Positions 43,265 to 52,852 are shown, numbered from the stretch's first letter. The stretch is 64,000 nucleotides of DNA from Agarivorans gilvus (GCF_001420915.1 NZ_CP013021.1:1436001-1500000), one strand, 5' to 3'. Program-made: numbers and translations. The notes: generated by a model from the letters alone, not told the origin.

Positions 43265-43939
43265 CTAACGAGGTGGGTCAATCTTATTGTCGATGGAACA
43301 ATTGACTCTAAACCAGCCAGCCACTGAATAACGATCGCGACTGGCGGGTAAGACTTCGTGGGGAAATTCCTCACTTAGAAACACCACCACTGTGCCATAT
43401 AAAGGCACTACCTTTAGCCCCTCTCTATCTTGCTCGTCTCGATATAACACCAACTCGCCGCCATCGCTGGCCGACCAATTTGGATTCAAATAACACACCA
43501 CCGACAATACCCGATTAGCCTCACCACGAAAGGCGTCATAATGGCGTTTGTAATAGGCACCGGGCGCATAATGCGCATAATGGCTTTCAAAGGAAAACAA
43601 GCCTAAGAACAGCCGCTGGTTTAAAAAGCTCTGTAAGCGTGACGTCCACGAAAGCCAAGTTTGCCCCGCTTCTGAGGCCTCACTTATCCAGCAAATTTCA
43701 TCGGTTCTCACAAACTCGGTCTTTACAAAGTCATCACCTCGGCCAATGCCCGCCTCAACATAATGTGCATTATGTAAACTTTGCTGCTCGGTGAACAAGG
43801 CATCGCTAATGTCATTAGGTAAAGCCGCAACCCGAATACTGTAGCCCTGGTGGTATAAATCCTCGGCTATCAAGCTAAAGAGGGTTTCGTCGTTGTTATT
43901 TCCGCCTTTCGACGTAGGCAGTTCTACTAATGCGCCCAA
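43265..43939 (-). CDS. 2-oxoglutarate/Fe(II) oxygenase, prolyl-4-hydroxylase-like
   Basis: Protein of 224 aa with the P4Hc domain. The facial triad is His and Asp in YYKRHYDAFRG and a distal His in FPHEVLPASRDRYSVAGWF, with the Arg that binds 2-oxoglutarate a few residues on. The middle has VLSVVCYLNPNWSASDGGEL. The substrate is unknown; related bacterial enzymes hydroxylate protein prolines. Probably cytoplasmic. Confidence 0.83.
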   Translation of the reverse strand: MGALVELPTSKGGNNNDETLFSLIAEDLYHQGYSIRVAALPNDISDALFTEQQSLHNAHYVEAGIGRGDDFVKTEFVRTDEICWISEASEAGQTWLSWTSRLQSFLNQRLFLGLFSFESHYAHYAPGAYYKRHYDAFRGEANRVLSVVCYLNPNWSASDGGELVLYRDEQDREGLKVVPLYGTVVVFLSEEFPHEVLPASRDRYSVAGWFRVNCSIDNKIDPPR

Positions 43940-44339
43940 TATAAATTCCAGCTATTAATCAACACCATTAACCAGCTCTATGCCTCGCTAACCGCTAACC
44001 ATTGAGCAAACCGTAAAGCATCATCTTAATCAGTGGTCGCTAAGCTCTCTCAAGGCTAGCCTTGCAGTTTGGCGAAGGTGACTGATGCCCTTAGCCACGC
44101 TCAATAAGAAAGGAAGAAGAGCAAGCGCAGCTAAAGACCCACTAGGTAAGTGAGGCGAGTGTAGTACGAATAGCGGCCTTGGCAAAGTCAATTTTGTAGC
44201 AAATTTATCTGCCAATACTGGCTTAAGTAAGGGCATCCATTAAGCCTGACAAATCAATCTTAATCGCATCTATCGGTTAGAGTTAATTTATATAAATAAC
44301 AATCAGTTAAGCACAATCAACCTTGTCTTATAATACCAT
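43940..44339. other. gene-free stretch before the right repeat copy
   Basis: No gene supported. A 68-codon frame at 44030-44236 on the minus strand has no RBS and no recognisable family. The stretch is composed of decayed-looking repeat-like sequence rich in short inverted repeats and leads into the structured repeat. Confidence 0.4.
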
Positions 44340-44542
44340 ACGCCTTTAGGTTTCGCCTTCGGCGACATCATTTTTCTTTGCACAGCCAAAGAAAAACGAA
44401 GCAAAAAGAAAGGCTGCCCCAGCATCTCCTTATTTCCTGCGTTCCGCATTAACAAGGGCGCTGAAGCAAACTCGCTACGCTCAAACATGCTTCAACGTTA
44501 TCCCTTGTTAATTTGCGTTACTCGGCGGAGATGAGGGGGGAA
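44340..44542 (-). repeat. structured interspersed repeat, right copy (inverted)
   Basis: Inverted relative of 41456-41682. On the minus strand it reads CGCCGAGTAACGCAAAT, then TTAACAAGGG...CCCTTGTTAA enclosing TGAAGC...GCTTCA, then TTTTTCTTTG/CAAAGAAAAA and GTCGCC/GGCGA hairpins. Changes relative to the left copy include a paired exchange in the TTGAAG(T/C)...(A/G)CTTCA stem. Short ORFs inside are repeat sequence, not genes. 44543-44783 holds no gene apart from the leader of the next one. Confidence 0.7.
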
Positions 44543-44783
44543 CAAAAGCATAGTTCAATAGCGAAGGGGATACTTTAAAACATCTTTTTAAAATATTTTC
44601 CAATACTATCAACAACTTGAATATTTATGGCTTTCATTTTTTTCACGAAATGTATAAAGCTCCGACTTTTACTGCTAACTTATTTTTATCATTAAATAAT
44701 CATCAGTGTTTACTTAAATTAAAGTGACAGAGTTAACATGAAAGGCCAATTTATACCTATTGTGCTTATAGAGGTAAGGCGAA

Positions 44784-45362
44784 TTGAACAAGATTGATTC
44801 TATAATTCAGGACATCAGAACTGCGATATCTGCGGTGGCTGAAGATTTGGATTCTGAAACGGTAGACCTTGTTAACTTTTTGGGGCTTAAAGACGAAGCC
44901 GCATACCACTCTGTGATGGATTCCTTTTATTTACTAGAAGATACTCAGCTAGCAAAACGTGAATTTCTAAACATTGACTTTCTAGAAGAATCATTAGGTA
45001 AATTATATTTAATGTTCTATGGAGTTTTAAACTCCTGCTACATGCAACAACAAGCAGTACTTGTTATATCTGAAAAACTAAGAATTGAACAAAATATTGA
45101 AGAAATAAGAAACATAGAGGTTGTAACTTATCGGAACGATTTCTCAGCTCACTCAGCCAACAGGGGAAAAGGTAAGTCTGAGCACAGTTATATACTTGAT
45201 AGATTAGCGATGAGAGAGGCAAAAGTTAAAGGTTATACAGCAAATAGCAAAACAGGCTTCATTTTCAAAGAAGCCAATATTAATTCACTGATATCTGATT
45301 GGGACGTTATGCTAGAGAAGCAATTAACTTTGATTTCTAAAAGAACACCCAAAAAACAGTAA
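44784..45362 (+). CDS. uncharacterised protein with HEPN-like motif
   Basis: Protein of 192 aa, mostly helical and charged, not assigned to a family with certainty. A YRNDFSAHSANRG segment (~122-134) contains R-x5-H, the form of the HEPN ribonuclease motif (Rx4-6H) found in toxins and abortive-infection proteins. The start is TTG at 44784 behind GAGGTAAGG. No signal peptide. The base composition is more AT-rich than the iron cluster beside it, which supports acquisition. It stands alone; no antitoxin-like partner is adjacent. Confidence 0.6.
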   Translation: MNKIDSIIQDIRTAISAVAEDLDSETVDLVNFLGLKDEAAYHSVMDSFYLLEDTQLAKREFLNIDFLEESLGKLYLMFYGVLNSCYMQQQAVLVISEKLRIEQNIEEIRNIEVVTYRNDFSAHSANRGKGKSEHSYILDRLAMREAKVKGYTANSKTGFIFKEANINSLISDWDVMLEKQLTLISKRTPKKQ

Positions 45363-45462
45363 ACTTAGCCTTCTTTCACTATCAAGCCGCATATTGAACA
45401 CTTTAGATAACTTTACAACTCACCAAAAAACTAGAAGAACAGCAGCGGCTAAAGCCGGTGGC

Positions 45463-46692
45463 CTAAGATGCCACCTGCTTTAGGTAGTTTAACCACACTT
45501 CGGTTTCGTTTTGTAAGCGACTATCTTGCTGGGCTTTAGTGAGTAATTGGCGAGCCTGTTGGTAGTTATTTAGATGCACATTGGCCACCGCTAGCATTAG
45601 CCACAGCTTAGGTTCTACCTCGGTTTGCTGCTCCACCAGCCTAGCTAAGATCTGCGCCGCCTTGGCCCATTGCTGCTGTTGCAATAACAACTGAGCATAT
45701 TGACGCAGGTTACTGTTACTAGGTTCTATCTCGATTAATTTAGCCAAGGCTTCGCCAGCCTGCTGCTGTTGCTTGGCCAACAACCAAGCTTGGCTTAGCA
45801 AGCGTTGATTAGCCTTGTTTCGCGGCAACTGGTTTTGCTCTAGCGCTTGCTCAACGATGCTGGCGGCAAAAAAGGCATTACCCTCGCGCAGCAACAATTG
45901 GCTAAGCAAAGTGTAGTGTTCTGGTTTGGTGAATAAGCCCTGTTGATAGGCAAGGCGCATGCTAGCTAAAGCGCTACGCTGTTGTTTGGCGCGCAGCATT
46001 AAGGCGCTAAGCTGATACCAATGCTGCATTTGCTGTGGCTCTGCAGCCAGCAGCTGCTTTTGCCAAACAATGGCTTGCGGCCAGTCTTCTAGTTGAGAAC
46101 GGCTCACCATTGCCATTTTATACCAGTTGAGCGGAACGGCTGCCGTTTGCATGCTTATTGCTCGCTCTATCGCCTTAGCGCCCGATTGCCAGCTCTCTAA
46201 TTGTAAATAGGCCTGTGCCAAAAGGTGGTAATGACTGGCTTGCTGCTGGCTGGCATCAGTGGTGTTTAGCCACTGCTGCAACAAGCTAATACCCTGTTGC
46301 CAGTGGGCTAAGCTCATGTTTAGCTGCGCTCTTAACAGCAATAACTGTTGCGCCTGTTGTGCTTCAACATGGCCAGATGCCACGGCTTGCTCGTAGTAAT
46401 TTAGCGCCTCTTGGTAGCGTTGTTGCTCCAGCAACAACTGACCGAGCTTGAGTTGCGTCAAGGCCAAAGCATAACTGGCTTTAGTCTGCTCGTTTAAACG
46501 GCCCAGTAGCTCAACAAGCAGCTTTTCTGCCTGCGGATATTGCTGGCGTTCACGCAGCTCGGCGGCCTGACTAAGTTGCTGATATTGATAGGGGCTTAAT
46601 TGCGGCCCGGCGGCCATAACCTTAGGAGCGCCTGCAGCAGCGAGCATAACCAGCATCAGCAGCCAAGTTTTAGAACTTCGTTTAATCAACAT
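45463..46692 (-). CDS. periplasmic TPR protein of the TonB system operon
   Basis: Protein of 409 aa with a signal peptide (LLMLVMLAAAGAPKVMAAG) and about ten tetratricopeptide-like repeats rich in Gln and Leu, e.g. LGQLLLEQQRYQEALNYYEQAV and QLLLQQQQWAKAAQILARLV. Such genes close TtpC-type TonB operons in marine gammaproteobacteria and are thought to scaffold or support the complex. It starts 8 nt after tonB, same strand. Confidence 0.82.
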   Translation of the reverse strand: MLIKRSSKTWLLMLVMLAAAGAPKVMAAGPQLSPYQYQQLSQAAELRERQQYPQAEKLLVELLGRLNEQTKASYALALTQLKLGQLLLEQQRYQEALNYYEQAVASGHVEAQQAQQLLLLRAQLNMSLAHWQQGISLLQQWLNTTDASQQQASHYHLLAQAYLQLESWQSGAKAIERAISMQTAAVPLNWYKMAMVSRSQLEDWPQAIVWQKQLLAAEPQQMQHWYQLSALMLRAKQQRSALASMRLAYQQGLFTKPEHYTLLSQLLLREGNAFFAASIVEQALEQNQLPRNKANQRLLSQAWLLAKQQQQAGEALAKLIEIEPSNSNLRQYAQLLLQQQQWAKAAQILARLVEQQTEVEPKLWLMLAVANVHLNNYQQARQLLTKAQQDSRLQNETEVWLNYLKQVAS

Positions 46693-46700
46693 CTTGCCTC

Positions 46701-47348
46701 CTATTCTGCCAACTTAAATTCTAAGGTTTGTAAGGCCTTAAAGCCGACGTTTTGGCCGTTCTCGGTTTTGGGCTGAAAAGTCCAACGGTAGAGCGCCCGC
46801 TTCACCGCCAAATCAAACACCCCCTTAGGGTTTGATTGCAACACCTCAATAGTGCCTGCGACCACGCTGCCATTGGGCGCAACTTGAAAGCTCACGGTAA
46901 CAGAGCCCTCAATCTTGCGGCGCATCGCCGCGCGCGGATAACTAGGCGCGAACTTAGATAAGGCCACCGGATTACGCTCGATGGACACTTCCACCGGCCC
47001 TGGCGGGGCAAAATCGGCCAAGCCCGCCACCATGTTTATCGCCACCGGAGAGCTTTCTATTTGCGGTAGCGTTAAATCAATATTGGGCAGGCTTGAACTG
47101 GTTTTGGGCTCACTGCTCAGTTGCGGCAGAGCCAAGGGCTCGGCTATTTCTGGCTCTGGCGGCTTCTCTCGCTCTCGGGTACGCAGCTCTACATCACTGT
47201 CTTGCAACTGCACTAAAAAGGGATTTAAGCGCACTTCATTACTGGGCTTAGGCAAACTTTGGCCCAGCCCAGCTAACTGAGCCAGCCCCCAGAAAAAGCT
47301 CAGTGCTGCTAGCAAGCCCAAGGGCGACAACATCATTAAACGCAGCAC
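46701..47348 (-). CDS. tonB: energy transducer TonB (TonB2-type)
   Basis: Protein of 215 aa. One N-terminal membrane anchor (LSPLGLLAALSFFWGLAQL), a Pro/Glu-rich middle part (EREKPPEPEIAEPLALP) and the C-terminal TonB domain KFAPSYPRAAMRRKIEGSV with WTFQPKTENGQNVGFKA. It transmits proton-motive force to outer-membrane receptors. Its ATG overlaps the exbD stop by one base. Confidence 0.9.
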   Translation of the reverse strand: MLRLMMLSPLGLLAALSFFWGLAQLAGLGQSLPKPSNEVRLNPFLVQLQDSDVELRTREREKPPEPEIAEPLALPQLSSEPKTSSSLPNIDLTLPQIESSPVAINMVAGLADFAPPGPVEVSIERNPVALSKFAPSYPRAAMRRKIEGSVTVSFQVAPNGSVVAGTIEVLQSNPKGVFDLAVKRALYRWTFQPKTENGQNVGFKALQTLEFKLAE

Positions 47349-47758
47349 TACTGTTCTCCTGCGCGAGTTGCCACCGAATACGGCACATTTGCCAAGCGTA
47401 ACTGATCCAACAACTTCACCAACTGACCAGTACTGGATTCTTCGTCGGCTTGTACCACCACGGCTAAGTCGGCCTGCTCGGTCTTAAGCCGCTCTAAACT
47501 TGGCCGCACCATACGAATATCGGTTAACTGACGATCTAACCAAATGTCTCCACTGGCCGACAGCGCCACCATCACCGCGCCTTGGCTTTGTTCACTACTG
47601 GTTTGCGCTTCAGGGCGCTGTACCTCTATCCCCGCTTCTCGAACGAATGAAGTGGATACGATGAAGAAAATCAACATGATAAATACGATGTCCAACATCG
47701 GCGTCATGTCGATTTGGGCTTCCTCGTCTTGCTGAGCAAATATTCTGCTTTGTCGCAT
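47348..47758 (-). CDS. exbD: biopolymer transport protein ExbD
   Basis: Protein of 136 aa with one membrane helix preceded by the conserved Asp region (EAQIDMTPMLDIVFIMLIFFIVSTSF) and a periplasmic domain. Forms the energising complex with ExbB and TonB. It lies 11 nt after exbB and overlaps tonB by one base. Confidence 0.92.
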   Translation of the reverse strand: MRQSRIFAQQDEEAQIDMTPMLDIVFIMLIFFIVSTSFVREAGIEVQRPEAQTSSEQSQGAVMVALSASGDIWLDRQLTDIRMVRPSLERLKTEQADLAVVVQADEESSTGQLVKLLDQLRLANVPYSVATRAGEQ

Positions 47759-47769
47759 AATGTCTAACC

Positions 47770-48309
47770 TTAGGCCTTAGTCAAAGTGGCTCGACCACTT
47801 TGAATACGAGTATAAGAGGCCTCTAAATGGGCACGCTGGCGAATCGCCCAACGCGCCAAATGAGTATGAAAAATCAAACCAAATACCGCCACCGCCATAC
47901 CCGCCATGGTTGGTAAGGTGGCCTTGGCGATGCCCGCCGCCATTAAACGTGGATTACCGGTGCCATTTATAGCGAGGCTATCAAACACCTCAATCATGCC
48001 GGTAACGGTGCCCAATAAACCAATTAAGGGACACAATGAAATCAACACTTTGATAAACGACAGGTGCTGCTTTAGCTGCAAGTCAATGTCGCAGTAATGA
48101 CTTTGCCAACGATAGACCTGAACATAAGCCGCGGCCTGTTGTATAAACTGCCGATGCAAAGCAGGAAACGTCACCATGCGAAACCAATAGCGCTCTAGCA
48201 ACAGTGTGATTAACAGAGCGCTCAGCACTAAAATAGCGCCAAGCACCCAGCCACCCGAGTTTAAAAACTCACGTAATAATGTGCCGGCTTGTGACCAATC
48301 AAGCAGCAT
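47770..48309 (-). CDS. exbB: biopolymer transport protein ExbB
   Basis: Protein of 179 aa of the MotA/TolQ/ExbB family, with three helices and the channel segment LISLCPLIGLLGTVTGMIEVF. It is the short, ExbB2-like type. It overlaps the TtpC-like gene by 11 nt. Confidence 0.92.
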   Translation of the reverse strand: MLLDWSQAGTLLREFLNSGGWVLGAILVLSALLITLLLERYWFRMVTFPALHRQFIQQAAAYVQVYRWQSHYCDIDLQLKQHLSFIKVLISLCPLIGLLGTVTGMIEVFDSLAINGTGNPRLMAAGIAKATLPTMAGMAVAVFGLIFHTHLARWAIRQRAHLEASYTRIQSGRATLTKA

Positions 48310-49651
48310 CTTTAAAGTCCTGCCGTTGCTCTCTGCGATCGGCTAATAAAGCCGTGCTCTTTTGCTGCAGAATTTGCAAAATTCGTCGGGTACGGGTGCT
48401 TAATAGGTTGTGACTAAACAATAAGGGGATCGCCACAATCAAACCCACAACGGTGGTAATCAACGCTTGCGAGATCCCCCCGGCCATCAGCTTCGGATCG
48501 CTAGTGCCAAACAGGGTTATGCTTTGGAAGGTGCCAATCATTCCGGTTACCGTGCCCAATAAGCCCAGCAGCGGCGCTACCGCAGCAAACAGCTTAATTA
48601 AACTTTGGCCACGCTCTAAACCGGGCATTTCTTCAAGTATCGCTTCCTCAATACGCAAACTTAAATCATCTACCGCTAAATCACTGTGCTGCGCTTTAGT
48701 TAATACTCGGCCCAGCGGATTATTGGTATTTAATTGGCCTATGTTGGCCAACTGGCGTTTAACTTTCAGCTCGTTTAGCCACAGCGCGACAATTCGCCAT
48801 AAGGCCATTAACAAACCAATCGCGCCCAAACCAAGAATAATATAAGCCACTACCCCACCTTGTTTGAGGCGAGCCAGTAAGTCGGGGGTTTGTTCTAACA
48901 TCGCCAATAACTGGCCGCGGGTCACATCCACCAGCAGAGCAGCGGGCTGTTGGCTATTAACAAAAGCCTTGGCCTGAGACACTGCGCTAGCGCTGGGTTG
49001 GCGAGGCAGAACTTGCACTTGATTTAATTGGCTTTGCCAACGCAGAAACTGCCCCTCTTGGTCAATCAGTTGAAAGTTACCCAGGCGCAGTAGCGAACGG
49101 CTTTGGCTTTGCCCGCTTGGGCTCACCACTTCGCGTTGAAAACGCACCGTTTTACCTGATTCGCTCAGTTCATGATGCAAGGTCACCCACAGCGCCTTAA
49201 ATTCCTCTAGGCTGGGAATACGAGCTTGATCGGCAAAGGCTAAACGCTGCTCGCGCTGTGGAAATTGCGCACTAACTAAAGAATCTTTCAAGGCTCCCTG
49301 GGCCTCACTGGCCTGCTGCTTAATTACCCCAAATACTTCACCTAACTGGCCGGTGCGCTGAGTTAACAGCTGCTGCTGTTCTGTTAAGCGCTCTTCATTA
49401 TTGTCGAAGCTGGCCTTTAGCTGCTGTTGGCGTTGCTCGGCCGCGGCTAAGCGCTGCTGGCTTTGTTTTAATAGGGCCTGTTGCTGGGCTAAGTCTTGTT
49501 TAAACTCATTCAAGCGCTGTTGGTTGATTTGGCTATCATGACCACTGATATCCTGCGCTACTTTATCCCAGCTACGACTGGTGATTTCACTCTGTTGGGC
49601 ATAGCTACTAAGACTAAAAACGACACTAAGAATAATAATGGCTGCGCGCAT
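48299..49651 (-). CDS. TtpC-like MotA/TolQ/ExbB protein with periplasmic coiled coil
   Basis: Protein of 450 aa. A signal peptide (IIILSVVFSLSSYA) precedes a Gln-rich periplasmic coiled coil (~30-150). Three membrane helices and the TolQ/ExbB domain follow, with PLLGLLGTVTGMIGTFQSITLFG and GGISQALITTVVGLIVAIP. This is the architecture of TtpC, the fourth component of TonB2-type systems in vibrios and relatives. It overlaps DUF3450 by one base and exbB by 11. Confidence 0.88.
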   Translation of the reverse strand: MRAAIIILSVVFSLSSYAQQSEITSRSWDKVAQDISGHDSQINQQRLNEFKQDLAQQQALLKQSQQRLAAAEQRQQQLKASFDNNEERLTEQQQLLTQRTGQLGEVFGVIKQQASEAQGALKDSLVSAQFPQREQRLAFADQARIPSLEEFKALWVTLHHELSESGKTVRFQREVVSPSGQSQSRSLLRLGNFQLIDQEGQFLRWQSQLNQVQVLPRQPSASAVSQAKAFVNSQQPAALLVDVTRGQLLAMLEQTPDLLARLKQGGVVAYIILGLGAIGLLMALWRIVALWLNELKVKRQLANIGQLNTNNPLGRVLTKAQHSDLAVDDLSLRIEEAILEEMPGLERGQSLIKLFAAVAPLLGLLGTVTGMIGTFQSITLFGTSDPKLMAGGISQALITTVVGLIVAIPLLFSHNLLSTRTRRILQILQQKSTALLADRREQRQDFKDAA

Positions 49652-50451
49652 TACTGAGCCTCCACGGCGGGATTAACAGGAAGAGTTAACAACTGAGGAA
49701 TCGCTTGCTGCCAAGCCACTTGCATAGCGCTGCGTAAGCTCTGGTTATAACTAGCATCAAGTGCTTGCCAACGCTGCGCCTGAGCGTCCCACAGGGCACT
49801 GTATTTAGTATCAAGGGTTTGGCAATACAGGGCACTACGACCTAAACGGAAAAAGTTTAACTGTAAGGACTCACCCGCATTGCTAGTTTCAACAAAGGGC
49901 AGTTGCGCGGCAGGCAATTGCGCCTGATAGGCTTCAATAGTACGGCCGTATTCAATTTCGATTTGATAGGCCTCTAAGACTTGGCGATACTTTTCTGCCA
50001 AGCTCACATCGGCGCGCTGTAAATTGGCATGCAAGCGATTGATGCGCCGAGCACGTTCCTTAGCTAAAAACGGTAGGTCGTGTTCAATAAACTGACTCAG
50101 GGCCTGCAACATATCCACCAGCAAAGGCAAGGCCGCCTGCTCGGTGGCGGCTAGCGAGTCTAATTGCAGCGCTAAATCAGCCAACTCCTGCTGTTGCGAG
50201 TTCACCATTAAGGCTAGCTGTTTGTTGTAGGCTTCTAGCAAATCGGCTTGTTGTTGGTTTTGCTGATAGCTCAGCATAGCCACTTGGCTTTGCTCGTCGA
50301 GCTTATCGATTTGCTGTTGATTGTGTTTATTGTTCTGGTGGGTCTTTATCGTGGTAGCTAGGCTGTTATCCAGCCCACTCGCCAGCAGTGAACTGCTCAA
50401 CAGCAAACTACTCACTGCTGCAAGGTGCTGTAAAAACTTGAAAATCTTCAT
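49651..50451 (-). CDS. DUF3450 family periplasmic protein of the TonB operon
   Basis: Protein of about 266 aa with a signal peptide (FKFLQHLAAVSSLLLSSSLLASG) and a long Gln-rich coiled coil, then a globular end with FFRLGRSALYCQTLDTKYSALWD, the DUF3450 hallmark. The ATG at 50449-50451 (MKIFKFL) is preferred over a start 51 nt upstream because the signal peptide begins here. First gene of the six-gene TonB operon; function of the family unknown. Confidence 0.85.
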   Translation of the reverse strand: MKIFKFLQHLAAVSSLLLSSSLLASGLDNSLATTIKTHQNNKHNQQQIDKLDEQSQVAMLSYQQNQQQADLLEAYNKQLALMVNSQQQELADLALQLDSLAATEQAALPLLVDMLQALSQFIEHDLPFLAKERARRINRLHANLQRADVSLAEKYRQVLEAYQIEIEYGRTIEAYQAQLPAAQLPFVETSNAGESLQLNFFRLGRSALYCQTLDTKYSALWDAQAQRWQALDASYNQSLRSAMQVAWQQAIPQLLTLPVNPAVEAQ

Positions 50452-50634
50452 TGTATTACCATAAATGTATTTACATAGTGGGCTTAGCTGCAAGCCTAAC
50501 AAGGCAAAAACTCACACCACCCTCTAGCCAAGTGTTGAACTGGGCCTTTGTTTTATTCAATTCCGCCCTTAATGGGCATCCCCTTAATATTTAACAACAA
50601 AATCTTCACATTAAACCCTAAAATTTAATACAAA

Positions 50635-50649
50635 TAAGAATTGTTATCA
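50635..50649. promoter_or_regulatory. Fur-box-like site in the divergent iron promoter
   Basis: TAAGAATTGTTATCA matches the 7-1-7 Fur pattern TGATAATNATTATCA on the opposite strand in 11 of 14 non-spacer positions. A second partial match (TTTGATAATATCATA, 50656-50670) lies next to it. The site sits between the TonB operon and the siderophore receptor gene and could control both. The rest of 50452-50702 is plain AT-rich DNA. Confidence 0.6.
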
Positions 50650-50702
50650 TTTGTATTTGATAATATCATACCGCCCATCAATTTAAAGAAAAAACTCCAT
50701 AC

Positions 50703-52814
50703 ATGATTAGAAAACAGGAACGCTTAATAACAATGAAACGGACTCAACTAGCGATATTGATTACTGCGCTTGTCAGCCAAAGCGCCCTTGCTGAACAGCA
50801 AGAACCATCACTTGAAGTGGGCGAAACAATGACCGTAGTGGCACAGCAAGGCATTGCCAATTCCACCACCACGGGAAGTAAAATGGATGTGCCGATCAAA
50901 GAGCTGCCCTTTTCTGTCGCGGTGGTCGATCAACAATTCATCCAAGACACTGGAGTGAAAAACATCCAAGATGCCTTGTTATATACCTCTGGTGTATATG
51001 CCGGCACCTTTGGCTTAGACTCGCGCGGAGACTGGACTAAGATTCGCGGAGTGGCCCCCACCCAGTATTTGGATGGAATGAAAACCAACTTCGGCAACTA
51101 CAATAATACTCGCCCCGATCCTTTTAGCTTAGAGCGCATAGAAATATTAAAAGGCCCCTCTTCAGTACTCTACGGTCAAGGCTCTACCGGCGGCACGATT
51201 AACTTGGTATCCAAGCTACCTCAGCAACAAGCGGCTCATCAACTATGGTTGCAAGGCGGCTCTCATCAGCGTAAGCAGGTGGCTATTGACTCAACAGGCC
51301 CCATCGCTAACAGCAAACTGCTTTACCGCATTGTAGGTTTAGCTCGTAAGGCCGATACTCAGGTAGAACATACCGAAGATAATCGCTACCTGATTAACCC
51401 CTCGTTAACTTGGATGATCAGCCCTGAGACCAACCTGACATTGCTGGCCAATTTCCAAAAAGATGAAACCGGCACAGTATTGCAATTTGTGCCTGCCGAA
51501 GGCAGCTTATACGCAGGTCCCAATGGCCAATACATTGCCAGAAGCACCTTTTTAAGTGAGCCTGGCTGGGATGGTTACGACACCGAACAAACCTCATTTA
51601 GTGCGTTATTTGATCACCGTTTTAATGCGATTTGGTCGTTAGCCGCAAACGCCCGTTATACCGATAGCGAATCAGATTACCGCTCGATGTGGTCACTGCC
51701 AACGGGAGCGACTAATCCCGATGGCACGCCAATTTACTACCTGCCAGATGGCAGCATTAACCGTGCGGCTTACCACAAACAAGGCCAAAGTAAGGTATTT
51801 AATGCCGATGTTCGTGCCACCGCTAACTTCCTCACAGGCAATGTAGAACACGCCCTATTAATGGGAATAGATGCCCAACAAGCGAAAACCCGCGATGATG
51901 TTTGGTATGGCAGCGGCGGTACGATTAACCCTTACGCGCCAGTGTACGGCAATGTGCCTAGCGGCTACACCATTAGCCCCGGCGCTGAGAATACCAACTC
52001 ACAACTGGGCCTGTATGTCAGTGACCAAATCACGTTGCAGCGGGCTTCAATTAATGCCGGCCTACGTTATGACAGTACCAAAACTGAAACCGATGGCTCG
52101 TCTATTAGCCCTAGCGACCAAGCCTTTTCCGGCCGCCTAGGCGCGATGTACCATTTCGATAGCGGCGTTTCGCCCTATTTAAGCTACTCACAATCCTTCG
52201 AGCCTCAAGGCACGGTTAACGATGCCAATAGCGGCCAAACCCTGTACTTAGATCCGCTCCGCGGCGAACAGTATGAACTGGGTTTGAAATATCAACCCGA
52301 AGGACAAGATCTACTGGCCACCTTAGCCGTATACGACATTGCCCAAAGCAACCGTGCGCAAGCCGACCCCAACGGCGGGATCCGCAGCTTAGCCGAAGTC
52401 AGTATTCGTGGGGCCGAGTTTGAAGTAAATAAACAATGGCAACAGTTTGAGCTATTGGCTAGCTACACCTATCAGCAGACCGAGGATAAACAAAACGGCC
52501 ATCGCTTGGCGTATATTCCCGACCAATTGGCATCTGCTTGGGCAAGCTACCGCTTTAGCGACCGCTTAGAAGGACTGCGAATTGGCTTAGGTAGCCGCTA
52601 TGTTGGCGATACCACCGATGGCAGCGACCTATACTCGGTACCGGCTTATACGGTATTTGATGCCATGGTGGCCTACCAAACCGGTCAATGGGAACTGAGT
52701 GCCGACGCCAAGAACCTATTTGATAAAAACTACGTCGCCTACTGTTCAAGCTCTGGTACTTGTGGTTATGGGGAAGGCTTATATGTCACCGCTAATGCAC
52801 GCTACAACTTTTAA
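50703..52814 (+). CDS. TonB-dependent siderophore receptor
   Basis: Outer-membrane receptor of 703 aa. The signal peptide is in KRTQLAILITALVSQSALA. A TonB box-like segment (ETMTVVAQQ) precedes the plug, with PFSVAVVDQQFIQDTG, ERIEILKGPSSVLYGQGSTGG. The barrel ends in the aromatic strand GLYVTANARYNF. The FhuA/FpvA-like pattern and the fhu genes behind it suggest a hydroxamate-type ferric siderophore. ATG 50703 has no strong RBS; ATG 50733 (MKRTQLA) is a possible alternative. Confidence 0.9.
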   Translation: MIRKQERLITMKRTQLAILITALVSQSALAEQQEPSLEVGETMTVVAQQGIANSTTTGSKMDVPIKELPFSVAVVDQQFIQDTGVKNIQDALLYTSGVYAGTFGLDSRGDWTKIRGVAPTQYLDGMKTNFGNYNNTRPDPFSLERIEILKGPSSVLYGQGSTGGTINLVSKLPQQQAAHQLWLQGGSHQRKQVAIDSTGPIANSKLLYRIVGLARKADTQVEHTEDNRYLINPSLTWMISPETNLTLLANFQKDETGTVLQFVPAEGSLYAGPNGQYIARSTFLSEPGWDGYDTEQTSFSALFDHRFNAIWSLAANARYTDSESDYRSMWSLPTGATNPDGTPIYYLPDGSINRAAYHKQGQSKVFNADVRATANFLTGNVEHALLMGIDAQQAKTRDDVWYGSGGTINPYAPVYGNVPSGYTISPGAENTNSQLGLYVSDQITLQRASINAGLRYDSTKTETDGSSISPSDQAFSGRLGAMYHFDSGVSPYLSYSQSFEPQGTVNDANSGQTLYLDPLRGEQYELGLKYQPEGQDLLATLAVYDIAQSNRAQADPNGGIRSLAEVSIRGAEFEVNKQWQQFELLASYTYQQTEDKQNGHRLAYIPDQLASAWASYRFSDRLEGLRIGLGSRYVGDTTDGSDLYSVPAYTVFDAMVAYQTGQWELSADAKNLFDKNYVAYCSSSGTCGYGEGLYVTANARYNF

Positions 52815-52852
52815 GTTATGCGCCGCTAAGCGGAACCGCAACAAGGAGAGTT

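Noticed and set aside
44030..44236. 68-codon minus-strand frame
   Set aside because: No RBS, no recognisable family, low-complexity hydrophobic stretches in a repeat-rich gap.
44303..44488. Minus-strand frame MFERSEFASAPLLMRNAG
   Set aside because: It lies in the structured interspersed repeat and reads through its hairpins, so it is repeat sequence, not a gene.
33700..45400. Search for a second copy of the ssrA 3' end as an attR site
   Set aside because: None was found by eye in the window. An island boundary is therefore not claimed.
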